A DNA stretch of 64,000 bases from Hemileia vastatrix (GCA_030280995.1 JASXTE010000003.1:50200974-50264973), one strand, 5' to 3'. Positions 18,642 through 32,020 are shown, counted from the stretch's first letter. Numbers and translations: made by a program. The notes: generated by a model not told the origin, from the sequence alone.

Positions 18642-21004
18642 TATCTCACTATTTATAAATGAGTTACAATCATATAATTGGTAGAAAAATAGAGAAAAAA
18701 TTTAAACACTATTCAAAGACTTATAAAAGTACTAATTAAATTTATTGTAATTGTAATGATAAAGAATCTAGAAAATAAGACCAAAATCCCCCTTCTTTTA
18801 TATCCAATAATTCTCCAATGTTTCCTCCTGATTTATCAATCCTATACACAGCCAATAATGCCTCATTCTAGCTAATATACCTGCACATCAACCTAAAGAA
18901 TGACCAATAAATATTTAGAATGATATCACCTGCCTAAATCCAGGGGAATAATCCATCAAAATAAATGAATAAGCAAAAAAGAGAGTATATGCATGTAATA
19001 ACTTAAAATAAAAGACTAAAAAAAGAAAGGATAACACTAAATATTACAAGATATTAAGGGAAATTAACAGTATAAATGAAGGGGCTACTAATTCCAAATT
19101 TCTATGTGAAATCCCTTTCCAATTATGAGCAATATTGACTGAGAAAGCCAAAAAAAGGATGTGAGATTTGGGGTAACTGAATGCAGTTTTTGGAAGGCAC
19201 CTTCACAGGTACATCCTTGACTAATTTAGGCAAATTTAAGCCTTGAAGTAAATTAAAGGTGCCAATCTTGAGGTTTTTGAGGAAATTAGTGCATATAATG
19301 AGATCAATGCACTTATAATTAAATTAAGACACTAAATAAAGGCCTGACACCTACTTTAGCATGTTTTTCCATAGTGAGTGTACAATATGGGGTAATTATA
19401 GTAAGAAAATTATACTTTTGCTAAAAATGAAGCTATTCATGTGGGAAAAATGCAGGCAGTATGTGTCCAATACACAGAAGCCATTTCTGGCATAAAAAAC
19501 ACCAAATTTAAAAAGTGTTAATGTTATGCATTTGAATAGCCAAATAGATAGCTCTAATTAAGAAAAATATATCTGTTAAGGATCATTTTTAATATTATTA
19601 AATTTATGGTGCATCTATTCAACTTTTAAGTGATTTTAAAGCACAATTCTTGTTTTTTCCATAAAACAATGAAAGCAATAGCTTTAAGTCTATTTTAAAA
19701 TTATCTAGCCTTATATTTAAGTCTTTTAAGACTACCCTGATATATTCAAGCTTAATATTAAGTACATAAGACTTATAAAAGGTGGATATATATGTGTATA
19801 TAAGGTATTATAATGGCATATCTTGTGTTTAATCATTGATTTCACTTATGTATACAACTTGTATACCTCTATTTATGTTTCCCATGAGTACTACAGGTGC
19901 TTAGCATAATTTATAGACAATTTTCACTCAGTCCTGGGAATATCCAGACTGATAGTATCAATGTTTAATTAATGATTTGAAGAAACAAGTTTCTTCAGTT
20001 CAAGTAGGTCTTGATGTGTGATTTTTCATTGACCACCACTTCTTGGGGCAGTCTCAAGTGTCCCTGTATACTTTAATTATTTTAAAATTAAGTTTATATT
20101 AGTTTGTGAGAGTTTGAGTTGTTGCGATATTTGTGTAAAAATAAGTCCTCCAGAATCCAGCTCAACTACCACAACTTTCATGTGCCATGTGACACTCAAA
20201 GTCAAAGTCAACCCTTTAGTCCATAATTCAGTACATAAATCAATAAGAAAAGCACAGGAGTACTATCTAAATATCAGCTGCATTTCCCTTTGTGTGTCTT
20301 GAATTAACTGTGCTATAGACCACACTATCTATGTTTTAAATTCTAACTTAGTCAATCATGTGCTTATACTTTTCAATCTTAAGCAAATGCTTGGTGTATT
20401 AGTGCTATGGTTCATGGTATATTTTAAATATTGGTTATTGTGTATCTGAGGGTAATTAAGGGTCTATGAGTAAGAGTAGAAGTATGGTTAAGGGATCTTT
20501 TGGGTTATATTGGAGTGTATTTGATAGGGTAATGATGATTTATTAAAGAGGTCAATGAAAAGTGGAGTTGTCTATATAAATGGTTTTGATGGACTTTCAA
20601 TCCCTTAGAATTCAATTATAGTGTTTTTGTGATAGCAGCTAAAATTATATTAAATTTTTTTTTTCTACCTTTCTTAATAATCAATTTTACTCTATCATAA
20701 ATTCCTAAATCTTTCTTGTTTTTGTTAAGTTCTAACCCTTTGTGAGATTAGCCAGAATTATAAGTGTCACTTTAGAACATACATTAATATTCCTCTTGAA
20801 CCTATCTTGAAGAAGTATCAATTTATCCTTGGAATTTCTTTGAATCAGTTCTTTGAAGTAATCCTCTGTGCTTTAAAGTATTTCTTAATTTATATTTTCC
20901 AATCTGACTTACTCAGGAAGACCCTCAAACTTGTGTGTAGGTTTTCTGGTGAAATTATAATTTAATTATCTGTAGTTCTAATTCTAATGTACTACTACAT
21001 ATTC
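18642..21004. other. AT-rich non-coding DNA with an old LTR relic
   Basis: No coding region. Near 19927-19957 the plus strand reads CACTCAGTCCTGGGAATATC and continues to CAGACTGATA; the reverse complement resembles the TGTCAGCCTAGGTATCCCCA start of the chromovirus LTR at 49050. Some of 19690-19957 may be a reversed, very old copy of that LTR. The rest shows nothing I can name. Confidence 0.35.
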
Positions 21005-21635
21005 CTGGCAGCACTTTCAGGTCCTGTCTATTTTTTATTGAAGGCCAAATCTTGAGTTCTTTGAGACTACATTGTAGAGAATGTAGCAAAAGTTTTCATT
21101 CAAGCCATTAAATCTCCAACTGGCTCTCCAGTTCTTTTTTTAAGAAAGATTATGGAAGTCTTAAGTTATTTGTTCATTATAGGAAACTTAACACAGGGAC
21201 TAAGAAGAACTTTTATCCAGCTCCTGCTATTTCATTACATATTACTTTGTTGAATGGTGATAACTTTTTCTCAAAATTTGATCTCATTGGCACTTACAAT
21301 CTTAGACATATCTCAGAAGGCCATGAACCTTTAACTGAAATGAATACCAGGCCTGGTAGTTCTCAATATTTAGTTGTCTTTTGCATTGTGTAATTCACAA
21401 TCAAATTTTCAAAATTTGGTCAAAAATATCTTCCAAGATATTTTTTGACAGTTTGTTTTGTCTATCTAGATGACATTTTAATCTTCTCAAAGGCCCTCAA
21501 GGAACATAATAAACATGTTAAACTAGTTCTCCTTCTCCTTTGAGAACAAGGTCTCTATGCCAAGCACACAAATATTGAATTCCAACTAAAATCTAACTAC
21601 TTCTTGGGTTTTACATTATCCATGGTGTAGACAAT
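21005..21635 (+). pseudogene. Ty3/Gypsy reverse transcriptase relic
   Basis: The plus strand, with at least five stops or shifts, carries the RT core in order: SGPVYFLLKAKS, DYIVENVAKVFIQ, KSPTGSPVLFF, GSLKLFVHYRKLN, FDLIGTYNLRHISEGHE, VYLDDILIFSKALKEHN and LYAKHTNIEF..SNYFLGF. Just after FLGF the homology is cut at 21636, where the reversed X-family remnant begins. It is a different lineage from Gypsy1. The continuation past the insertion was not found. Confidence 0.8.
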
Positions 21636-22009
21636 CCTATAGTTCTAGCTATAGGCCTTGACCAATTTGAAAATATAAAGAAGACTTGAATATGAAAATA
21701 ATAAAATGAATGAATAAAATAAACTTGAGAAGTAATAATATAAAAAAGAAAAATATTATTGCCTGGCAAATTGATAAGCCTTTCCCATCCAATGCTTTTC
21801 CACATCTAGGTGACCCTGATGTGGTTAACCCAACTACTTTTTTACTTTATAAACAAACCTGAAAAACAAAATAAAAGAAAAAAAGAGAAAAAAGAAAGTA
21901 ATCTAAGACAACTTAAATTCTATTTCATCACACCAAATCACAGAAGCAAATCCAGGCCCAAAAAAAATCACTGGGTGGGCTTCCTCCAATAAGTAAAAAT
22001 GATGGAGGC

Positions 22010-22770
22010 CACCAGTGATCCACCACCAAGAAAGGTCCAAGAACCGGGAAGCCAGTCGAATCCGGTTTAAAGTCATAGAGGACTAAAAACCTAAATATAA
22101 GCAGAGAGCTAAAACTCCACTAAGTAAAACCAAGGACTTGAAACATAAATTCTGGGGTAACTGTTGTACAGAGGAGCCAGCTCATCAGCTACCCTCACAC
22201 CTTCCAAAGTAAAAACTAGAAGTCCCCCCTGGGTACCTTCTAAAAAAAACAAACATCCCACACAAAAAACCCACACAATGAAAAGACTTGAAGCCCACTG
22301 AAATCCAGCTTAAATTCATAGAGGACTAAAACCTGAATGCCAAAAAAAGGAACTAGAATTAAACTAGGACAGACAAAAGAATTGGAACAGACTTTCTGGG
22401 GTAACTCTACTACAGAGAAGCCAGCTCATAAGTTACCCCCACACTTTCCAAAATAATATCTAGAAGCCCCTTCCATGGGTACTTTCTAACAAAAACAAAC
22501 ATCCAACACAATAAACCAAAAAAACCAATAATAATGAAGAGTACAGAACTTAAAGACCAAAGATAAATCTAATTTAATGTTATAGAGGACTAAAAACCTT
22601 TTAAAAGAAGACCAATGCTAGGGTTTAACTAAATTAAGAGAAGTGGTTGGAAACAGACAATCTGGGGTAACTGTTATGCAGAGCAGCCAGCCCATCAGTT
22701 ACCCCCACACTTGCCAAGATAAAATATTGAAGCTCCACTGATGGGTGATATCTAAAAAAAACGTTTCCAA
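22010..22770 (-). repeat. Three tandem ~250-bp hairpin repeats (X-family 3' region)
   Basis: TCTGGGGTAACT recurs at 22151, 22395 and 22661. In each unit it is followed by a GCAGCCAGCTCATCAGTTACC-like arm (GAGCCAGC..AGTTACCCCCAC), so GGGGTAACTG and CAGTTACCCC can pair as a hairpin. Each unit also carries a TCATAGAGGACTAAAAACCT motif. The same unit occurs on the plus strand at 33890-34560 and once at 42180-42330. Confidence 0.85.
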
Positions 22771-22819
22771 CACAAAAGATTTGCAGCATCACCAAAAAAA
22801 CAACTTAATAAAAATAGTT

Positions 22820-24245
22820 ATTCATAGTTTATCCTCATTGTGGAGTTATTTTTTTTCCCTTCTTGTGCCTCTGGGGTAAAATCTCTTCACCTGGTCAGCA
22901 GCCAATCTCTTATTCAAGACTACCCCAATCAATTCTTCTAACTGATATGATCAGCTGAGAGTTGAGATCTGACTCTATAAGGACCATTCCACCTTTCAGA
23001 GAACATCTTGCCCCACTGACTCTCCAAACTCCTATTATACACCAATACCAAACACCCAGGCTTTAAAGGATTCATCAGCCTGTGTGCCAACCTCTTATCC
23101 CAATACCTAACTGACTGATTCCTGATCTTCATCATCTTTACATAGGCTTTTTCATGAAATTCATCCTTTCCTTCAAGCTGCTTCATTCTGGCACATAATA
23201 AGTCTTCAGTTGAATAAACTCCATCCCAATCAATTCCCAAATAAAAAATTGCCTCCAAATCTACTGGGGAAACTGCCTTCTGACCAATAAAAAGCTCATA
23301 AGGTGAATATCCAGTAGTTCTCTTGCAGTAAATATGTCAGCAAACAAAACTAAAGGTAAATAATGCCTCCATTTTTCAGCACTCTCCCCACACATCTTGA
23401 CCGTAGCATCCTTCAAAACTTGATTCCCTCTTTCAGCCATGCCTTTAGCTTCAGGATAATAAAGAATAGCCACTCTGAGCTTGGACCTAAAACTAGTAAC
23501 AGCTTCTTTTAATTCTGCTCCAAACTGTGGTCCTCTATCAACAGTGACATATTTCATTAGCCCATACCTATAAATCCACTCCTTTTTCAAAAATTCTGCT
23601 CGCATTCTTGGGAGTCAAATTAACTAGAGGCACTGACTAAACCAAACCAGATAAATTATCCCTGGAAACAATTTAATATTTATACCTGCCCTCTTTAATA
23701 TGGACAGCATCCAGACTGACTCTTCCAGAAACAGATTATTCTCCAGTGGCATGGCCAACCTTTGTTGGTTTCAAGTGACTTCTTCTCTGAAACTCTTCAA
23801 AAGATTGGACCCAAATTAGAACAGCCAACTTCATACCAGGCCACCAAAATCTGTATGCTAATCATATATAAGTCTCCCCAGAGCCTCTATGACCAAGGTC
23901 TTCATGCAAAGACTTCAAAACAAACTCTTGAACCTTCTTCTGAGTCACCACAACTTGAGTATTTGGATGCCTCCTCCTCATTAACCTTCTTCCTGACACA
24001 TAAAATACAGGAATCTTGTTCTTGATTTCCAACCAAGTATCATCATTACAGCTATTTGGCCTCTCCAAGGTAAACAGATATTCCACCATAAAAAAATAAA
24101 ACTCATACTGACCCCAGGTCTCATCTTTAAAATTTAACAAAATCTTATCCAAAGGCACAAAACTGTCATCAAAATAACCAGAATGCACATGAGCCAATTG
24201 AACAGCCCATCCAGGACACCAATCCTTATATTTTGGCACATCCTT
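22820..24245 (-). pseudogene. X-family integrase, broken
   Basis: Pieces in order on the minus strand: zinc region SLHEDLGHRGSGETY (23862-24239); catalytic core KYVTVDRGPQFGAELKEAV with an Asp, and YYPEAKGMAERGNQVLKDA with the Glu (23261-23605); C-terminal part KPGCLVLVYNRSLESQ, FSERWNGPYRVRSQL (22938-23258), ending after one more frameshift as VVLNKRLAADQVKRFYP near 22860. Frame breaks between the pieces rule out function. Confidence 0.85.
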
Positions 24246-24296
24246 CTCCTTCCACTGAATTTTATGAGAATCCAGTGTACCAACAAAAACACCATT

Positions 24297-25160
24297 TTAT
24301 AAATTTGAGCCATCCCAATCAACAACCCAATCTTCATCAACAAAAACATCCTGATCACCAGAATCAAGAACAGATCCAGCCAATTTAAGCTCTTTTTGGA
24401 GGTCCAAGTTGTGCAGTTTAACCTCTTGCTGGAGGTAAGAAACATTGTAAGCACCTCTTGTGCTGGCCCCAACCACAGAAATATCTTCATCACACTCTTC
24501 TGATTCTGAATCTTCCTCTGTTGGTGGTATTCTTGACAATCTATCTTGAATTGTAAAAGTTTTGCCTGGCTTGTGTACCAAATCAAAGAAGAAGAAATGA
24601 ATAAATGTATCCCATATAGTCATAAGAGCATTAGGAAGACTAGGAGTTTTGATCATCTGCACTAAAGATTTAGCATTTACCTGCAGCTCAAGAATATGCC
24701 CCCACAAAACACTCTGAAACTTCTTCAACATTTTCACCACACCACAGAGCTCCAACTTTGGCTGAGAGTGCCTTTATTCCACCTCATTAAGCACCACAGA
24801 TTCATACCTGACTTTCCTGACCTTCCCATCCTTATCCTCCTGAGACAGAATAGCACCAGAAGCAATATAACTTGAACCCACAGCCAAATAAATCTTCCCA
24901 ACCCCAACACCATAATCCATCTTAAAAAACATAGTATCCTCCCCTACCACCTTCTTCAACTTCACAAATGCCTTTTCACAATCATCATCCCACTCCCATT
25001 CAGCATTGTTTCTGGTCAACTTCCTTAAAGGGGCAGCCAACAAAGAGAAGTCCTTAATAAAAATCCTCAAATAAACACAAACACCCAAGAATCCCCTGAC
25101 TTCAGTGGTATTATCTGGCCTTGGCCATGCTTGAATTTTATTAAACTTCTCCATTGCCAT
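24297..25160 (-). pseudogene. X-family RT thumb and RNase H
   Basis: 24774-25160 encodes KIQAWPRPDNTTEVRGFLG, then AAPLRKLTRN and the start of RNase H (IYLAVGSSYIASGAILSQE). 24297-24755 continues with ELCGVVKMLKKFQSVLWGH, NAKSLVQMIKTPSLPNALMT and HKPGKTFTIQDRLSRIP. These are the Gypsy connection and RNase H blocks in order, with one frame break and a stop between. Confidence 0.85.
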
Positions 25161-25208
25161 AAATCTACCCTACTTACACAACACATGACCCAAAATCTCC
25201 AATTCTGG

Positions 25209-25802
25209 TTAAAAACAGCAAAAATTTGACATAGAAAAAGTCAAACAAGCCTCCTCTATCCTAAACAAATTTCTCTTCAGTGTCACAGAATACTCCCACA
25301 CAAACCTCTTAATGCCAGGGTTTTCCTTGAATAACTCATTCTCATAATCAGATTTTGGCCCTTTAATTCCACCATCTTCAATAAAAATACCAGCATAAGC
25401 TGGTATTTCATCCTGCAACATCCATCCATCTGTCCCTGGTAAATAACAAAAGAATTAGTAGCTCCTTGAGGTAACCTGGTCATTTGAAACCTTCCCAAAG
25501 GAGTCTTGAAAGTAGTGAGAAGCCTAGAGTCCACATTGAGTTTCCTCTCATCATAAATACCCATAATATCTCACAAACCATAACACACCCTTCCAGGAAA
25601 GGCTCCACAAAATCCTCTGCACTTGGTGGCATTCCAGCATCCTTGATAGTCACTCTATTCAAGTTCCTGAGATAATGAACCACCCTAAGCATGCCATTTT
25701 GCTTTTTTACACAGAAAGCAGGACTAGAAGAGCTTGAGGTTGAATGTTCATTAGACCGTTTCCTGACCCTTTCCATGAAAATCTTCACAAAATCATTCCT
25801 TA
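25209..25802 (-). pseudogene. X-family reverse transcriptase, N-terminal half
   Basis: Overlapping minus-strand frames carry CVKKQNGMLRVVHYLRNLNR (fingers), DAGMPPSAEDFVEPF, then after a shift LLTTFKTPLGRFQMTRLPQG with a degraded NSFVIYQ, where the TxFQ box lies. The region with the catalytic YxDD (near DEIPAYAGIFIEDGG) keeps only one clear Asp pair in FIEDGG. The start of RT is lost at about 25803. Confidence 0.8.
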
Positions 25803-28800
25803 TATACCATGCAATATTTGGGAGGGACTTGCTAACAAGTCATCAACTTGAACTTAGATGGAACACAGATGGAACTCCGACTGAAATTATAATTAACTGA
25901 TACTGAAATTTACTTTGAACACATATTGAGCTCTTAACCAAGGGTGAATAATACTATTCTGAAATAATATTGACAGTTTAATGAAAAATTAATAGAAATA
26001 CAAAGTTGGGGAGTTTAAGAATCTGTTAAATCCATAGTATTTTTTTATAAAACACAATTTAATGTTAATTTTGAATCACACTTTATCAGTAAAAAGACTG
26101 AAAATCATAGTACTTATTTCAAAATTATAACTTCTAATATTTCTAATGAGTTAATTAATTCTTTGAGAAAAAATATAAAATTATATATGTGGCTCTTTTT
26201 ATTGAAAACTCCTTTTAACCCAGAATTTGATGGTTTGATTTTTAACTTTAACCCATATTACCTGATTCTTTGTTTCATGTATTTTTATACTTTTTTCATT
26301 CAATGTAATTATTTTCAATTCACTTGAGTTATCTAAAAAAATATTGAACCATTGAATATCTTATATTTTTACTTCTAGAATACAGTTAAATCACATACAA
26401 CTAAGCTAAAAAATTAATAATGTGTTTTCTCAATCTCTCGCTAAATGAAGTACTCTAATATATTCCTTATACTCAACACTAATAATTGAGAAATTATTTG
26501 ATTATATGTGTGTTAAAAAGTATATCTCTTATAATAGTAGATTTAATCCAGCTTGTGAAATTTTTAAATTCAAGTCAATGATTAAAATTAAAAGGAAATT
26601 CATTTTTGAACTTTTATTGGTTCTGTTTATTCTTCAAATGATAAGTAGTTTTGTAATCAGAATTTAGTTAACATAATAAATATATGAGATTCCAGAACTT
26701 TTCATGATTTATTTCATTAAAGTTCTATGAAAATATTTTCATTTGGTGAGTTATCTCATGAGTTAAAATAATTAATCACTACTCAATGAATTTTCCATAT
26801 GAAAAACTGAAATTCAAACTAGAAGTAAAATTTTAAAGGTAAAACACAGCAAAAAAGCATAAAATTCTTTAAATTTCATATTAATGTTTAAGCGTGCTTC
26901 CATGCTATATGGTGGGATAATTTCTATGTCCACCTGGGAATAAACACCATATATTTTCAAAAGTGTTCTCATGTCAAAAAATGTGGTTCAGGTAAAATTT
27001 CAGAGTAAATTATTGTGCAAGAACTGAACTTAATAGGTAGAAGTGGTAGTTTTTCATCATTATATTGGTTGCTCATTGAATAACTACCATATGATAATTA
27101 TTTTTTAAAAAAGAAACAATAGGTATTTTGAGTTATACTCATATAAAAAAGCTAGTTTTAAAGGGATTATATTTTAATTAAAATAAATAATGATGCATAT
27201 TTTAAATGAATAGACAGAATATTTCAATTCTATGTTGTTGATGAAGAAATTAAGTAAAAAGTTTCAGGTTTGCTTTTGTAGTCTTTGGAAAAAGGTTTTT
27301 GACAGGATTAATTCACAACTGAACATTTACACATAAACCTTAAATAGAATATATGAGTTAAAAATTTATCAATCATTTATTAGAAAAATTATATTCACAC
27401 TGATAGGTAAAAGTTATATTATTCTGCTATTAAATTTCTAATTTTTTAAAGTGAAATCCCTTTGATATTATATGTAAACAGAAGATTTTATAAATCTTCT
27501 TGTAATTGGCCTTATAAATAAGAAATACTATAATGAATATATTTTTAAAAATATTAATTTGTATAGAGAATATTTCAACTCATCAGTACACATTTGAAAC
27601 AGAAACTTAAGGTTAAACTTTGAGTTTTTACAACAATATATATTTATTTGAAATATATTTATTTAATTTTTCAAAAAGATATTATTTTTATCCAATGAGA
27701 TTTCCCTTGAATTTACACATGAAAATTAAGAAAAATAAATGTGAGGCTTTGATGGATCTATATAATTTGTACTTAAAATGAAAAATTGTTTTTTGAGTTA
27801 GTATGAATCTAAAAAGAAGATCTGATAACTTTTTTATATGTTATAGTTATATTAAAATAATTTTTAGTTATCTTCTTAATCTTTAATGGAGAAAAAATAA
27901 TAATTTCATCATATTAGAAAATCAACATCCAAATATTTTTAATAAAAACTTCTCCAAAATGATTCATCATTTTTATTTGTTTCCAAACTTTAAAGTGTTT
28001 TATATAAATAATTTTGATATAAGAATATACTTATGTTTACATTGAGAAATATTTGATAAAATTTTTTAAAAATTAGAAATTTACTCACAGTTTAACTTAG
28101 CTTGAACCACATTTCTAAACAGGATCTCATTGTGAGTTAAATCTAAGTTCCACCAAAATTAAGATACATTATTTTTGGAAAATTTATATAGTCATTGAAA
28201 TGAAAAAACTTTAGAAAAAAAATGACTCAAAAAGTTTTCTCATTTATTTAAAAGATTATAGAAAAGATATTGAGGAAGCTAAAATACTCATTTTAATAAA
28301 TTTTTGGTAATCATGACTAATTATTATTTCATGTACATTAATCATAGAACATTAAATAAAGCAAAAGATTTACTATATATATCAATGTGTTTCATTTTAA
28401 ATATTTATTTATATTTTATTTTTTAATTTAAAAATATTATACATCTCACTAAAATTTTTCTGAACTAAATTAAAAGCTCTATAAATTCATCTAATAAAAG
28501 AAAAAAGTGCATTAGCTCAAAATTTTATTAAAGGCTTTTTTACATTTTCCAACTTGTTTCAATGGTTTACCCATTTTATAGGTTTTCTATCTTTTATATA
28601 TTCTTAATAAAAATTCTGTAAAAAAATTTGTAAAAAATTAAAATAGTATTTAATGGCTAGTTTTTACACTCCTGTAGATCTTCAGTCTCAATGTTTAATA
28701 CTTGTTACAAACATTGTATAAACCAATATCTTTTATGTATTGAGGGATACAAATAGAAATAAACCACTTTTACATGTTTTTTATTGTGGAAAATGAGTGC

Positions 28801-30274
28801 TGAAATCAGACAGGGTGAACTCTTTTCTTCATCCAAAAGATAGATTCAACCTTAAAATTTTTTTCCACCTTGTTTCTCGTCCTTTTTAGCTCTATATATG
28901 CCTTTCTCTGCCTTTGTATTCTGTCTGACTTCATTCCCATATCTCTTCTTTTGATAAACATCCCTAGGAAGTTACTGTAGGATCAAACTTTCATGAGTAA
29001 GTTTCCATAATCCTCACTTCTCCTCTCCCCTCCCCTCCGCTTTTACTTTTCATCCCATCCCATTACTGTTGCTTCCCTCCTCATCTATACTCAACCCTCT
29101 CTCACTCCACCAAACCCCACCCCAGCTCTTTCACCCCCCACCTCAATCTTTCCTTTCTTCCCTTTAACCCACAAAGCCCTTTTAAGATATCCTAAACCTT
29201 GTGCTTCCAAATCCAACCTTCTTGTTCCCTATCCCAACTATTTAACCTCAAAATCATCTTGATCCTTTTGCTGCTCACCACACATCTTTGGCTTGTAAAT
29301 TCACCCCTTTTTTTCCATATAGAGTAGGATGGGTGAGAAGTAGATCAGTTAAAGTTATTCATAGTGATATGAGATATGTAAGGGTGGATAGGGGATAAAA
29401 AGAGGTGATATGTGTAACAAATTGATTTAGGTGAGGCAAGGTGGGAGGCAGAGGGGTGGAGAAGTGGGATACAAGGGGTGGTAAGGGGAGAGGACTGGTA
29501 GAGTAGCACTAAATTTAAGAGAGTGAGAGAATGTGTGAGGGGAAGAATATATGAAGCACAAAATAGGGGAGGGAAGTATTAGGAAGGATAATTTTTAAAG
29601 AGAATAAATAATAAAAATATATAATAAATTAAAGAGAATTGAAAAAGAAATGGCATGAAACAACAAAAAACCTATGACTTTTTTGCAAACTTTTTTTACC
29701 AGATTTTTTATTCATGTTGAAATTTGACATTTATTTTTTTTTCTCTAATGAAGGTAATGGTAAACTATTTTTTTGATAAATAGTGACAATAAAAAATTTT
29801 AAATCTAAAATTATGATATAAATATTAATTTTTTGAATTGTAAAATTAACTAAATTATTTTAACCATCAATTTTGAGCTTTATGTAGCTTCCACTAATAA
29901 TTTAAAGCCTAAGAAATACTTAAGAATATAAAATCATACAATGAGAGCAAATATATACTTCAGGAAATTCGTACTAATAAAATTTTGATGAAAAGTATCA
30001 TTTTAATAATTTTTTTTCTTGAATGACTTTGTATAGTATTTAGGTATTCTTTTATAAATTGAGCAGTGAAAAATCCTGTAGAAGCTTGCAAAAGGGGTTT
30101 TAGTTAAATTTTTACAATAATTTTTGTATTTTGAAAGAAATAACAAAAAAAATGATTTTTCACAATCTTATGAATGTCCCCACTTTTATTTGGAAGTGTG
30201 GTTGACTTACTTCAATATTCCTACAAAAATTCTAGGAAGTCAAGCATCTAGAATTGTTTTTCTCATGATCAACT
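25803..30274. other. AT-rich non-coding region starting at a CACCAC-type transposon end
   Basis: The left edge (CCATGCAATATTTGGGAGGG, then ACTTGCTAACAAGTC) matches the left terminus of the 261-bp MITE at 33455. The sequence beyond, about 25850-27300, resembles 55700-57200 by eye (for example ATTAATCACTACTCAATGAA and TCCACCTGGGAATAAACACC). No coding frame is credible. From 28860 to 28990 there is a TATA-like CTCTATATATGCC, and at 28990-29590 a strand-skewed block (listed separately). A right terminus could not be located. Confidence 0.45.
28990..29590. repeat. Polypyrimidine block followed by polypurine block
   Basis: The plus strand is very C/T-rich from about 28990 to 29240 (CTTCTCCTCTCCCCTCCCCT) and then G/A-rich from about 29325 to 29590 (GGAGAAGTGGGATACAAGGG). 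The halves are loosely, not exactly, complementary. No gene. Confidence 0.7.
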
Positions 30275-30965
30275 GTCAGTGTGATCTAGTATCTAAGTAT
30301 GATTTAAAAGAAAATATTAATGGTACTACTAATTATTGATAAATGATTTAGTGATTAAACCTTAGGGGAAGACTCATAAAATAGTTATTCTCAATATAAA
30401 CTCACAATTCTTGGATTTTTATGCATGCTAGTGGTGGATAATAGATAAATAAAATATAGTTATAGCTTATATAAAGATAATATCAATTTATAAATGCTTC
30501 ATAATATATTTATATAAAATAATAATTGTATTATAGTGTTTATTTTTTTTAGTAAGTGATATATTGATTGAATGATGTCCAATAACTCCTCAAATCCTCC
30601 CTTACTTATACCAAAATCCACTGGAGTGCACAGACATTCAATCCAGATGATATCACTGCTATCCCTAGCAATTACAGCACTTTGAGGGCCCATCACCTCC
30701 CCATGGTGTCTACTTCAAGCAGTTTCAACACAAAGACCTCCAGTAAAGACCCTACATCACAATTAATGATGCCACAGGCCCATACCATAAATAGAATAAG
30801 CAGATAAAAGGGGATACCATAAATAAATAGGTAAAATAACTCATCCAAAGAGTATATAATGAAACCCAAAGCATATAAAGAAACCAAATTTACTCTCCAA
30901 GCCCCCAATAACATCCCCAAGCATTAATATTAACCCAGTAATCTTATCCCAACTCATAAATCCGT
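30275..30965 (-). repeat. Inverted LTR relic of the chromovirus family
   Basis: TGTCAGTGTGATCTAGTATC at 30275 is the complement of the LTR end at 53844, and the whole 690 bp match 53160-53844 in inverse orientation at about 85 percent by eye. The 5' LTR of element X begins immediately at 30966, so the relic was probably cut by that insertion. Its former internal region would lie to the left but is not recognisable. Confidence 0.75.
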
Positions 30966-31791
30966 TGTGGTAATCCAAACCTGGGTAGGCCTTTAAAGTG
31001 CATATTTGGGGGTATTTGGTATGTAGGGTGTTATTTGGGGTTATGGTGTTATTAGTGGATTTTTTCATCTTTAGGTGATAGGTAGTTATGGTGTTGTTAT
31101 TGGTATTTATTGGAAGTTTATTTCTTAATGGTGCCTATGTAGGCTTAAGCTAGTGTCACTTATTATGTCTCATCTTATTTTCCTTTTTTTTCTTTTCATC
31201 TTGGTATGTCTTATGTGTGTTTATCTTGTTTATTACTGAAGTTATGGGTTTTTAAGGGTTGTATGGGTGTTTTAGGGCCTAGAAGTTGCCCGCCCGCCCC
31301 TAAGCGGCCTGCCTGCATCTAAGCAGAGGCCCCGCTTGAAGCGGGGTTCATGCCTGGGTGTTGGGGAAGCACTAAAATGCACATTTATGCATGAAAAAGG
31401 CTGGGAAAGTTGGATTTTGGGCAGGGAATTTGTCGGGGTGGTCTGTGCGCTGGCTGTATGATGTGTGTGTGGGAAGATTTTTAGGAAATCAACTTATCTC
31501 TTTACTCATCACCTCTCTTTTCATCACTGTCTCATTGGCTTTTGTTTTGTTGGAATATACTATTTTCCATTTCAACTCTTTCTGGTAGTCTGTCTAGGAC
31601 TATTATCTTCACTTTTAAAAAGGTCAAGAGTGTTTAATTAGAGGGTCTAGAAAACAGATCTCCAATTTGCTGCAACATGTAAATCTCACTTGTTTTTCTA
31701 AAGGGACAGGGGTTATTCTTTCTGGCTTTTCTCCAACTCCCTTGGTCAAGGCCTATAGCTAGTACTATAGGATTGTCTACATTTCTGGCGC
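30966..31791 (+). repeat. Element X 5' LTR
   Basis: Starts TGTGGTAATCCAAACCTGGG and ends GGATTGTCTACA, directly followed by a primer-binding-like sequence. Contains a GC-rich block (GCCCGCCCGCCCC, CCCCGCTTGAAGCGGGG hairpin) near 31290-31350. The same tail occurs in the LTRs at 16054 and 43204. Confidence 0.75.
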
Positions 31792-31794
31792 CCA

Positions 31795-31810
31795 ACTTGG
31801 GTTTAGAATC
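31795..31810 (+). promoter_or_regulatory. Element X primer-binding site
   Basis: TGGCGCCCAACTTGGG, three bases after the LTR end. The TGG start would pair with the CCA tail of a tRNA; which tRNA is not known to me. Confidence 0.6.
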
Positions 31811-32020
31811 TGTTTGCTTTTTGGAATCTTTTTTGATCTAGGCTTCTCTCTTTGGTGGATCTCCTTATGTTGATTTTGAATTTGGTGCTATATCTCTTTG
31901 TGGTTGGTCTAGGGATCTTCTTTTCTGTTGGATTCGGTCCCTCCTAGGTCTTTAAGGCTATTGGAGGGGACTTTGGCTACCTTTGGTGGATATTGGAGGC
32001 TGTAACTTGGATTTGCTAGT

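Larger units (their letters stand above)
21636..25802 (-). mobile_element. X-family Gypsy remnant with pol (5' truncated)
   Basis: Read on the minus strand: RT, RNase H, integrase, then three tandem hairpin repeats, then a short region shared with 34655-34730, then only the last 45 bp or so of an LTR (TGTAGACAATCCTATAG at 21636 on the plus strand). Gag, protease and 5' LTR are absent; the left part of RT is cut at about 25803 by a CACCAC-type transposon end. The LTR tail and the hairpin repeats tie it to element X at 30966-44337. Confidence 0.75.
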
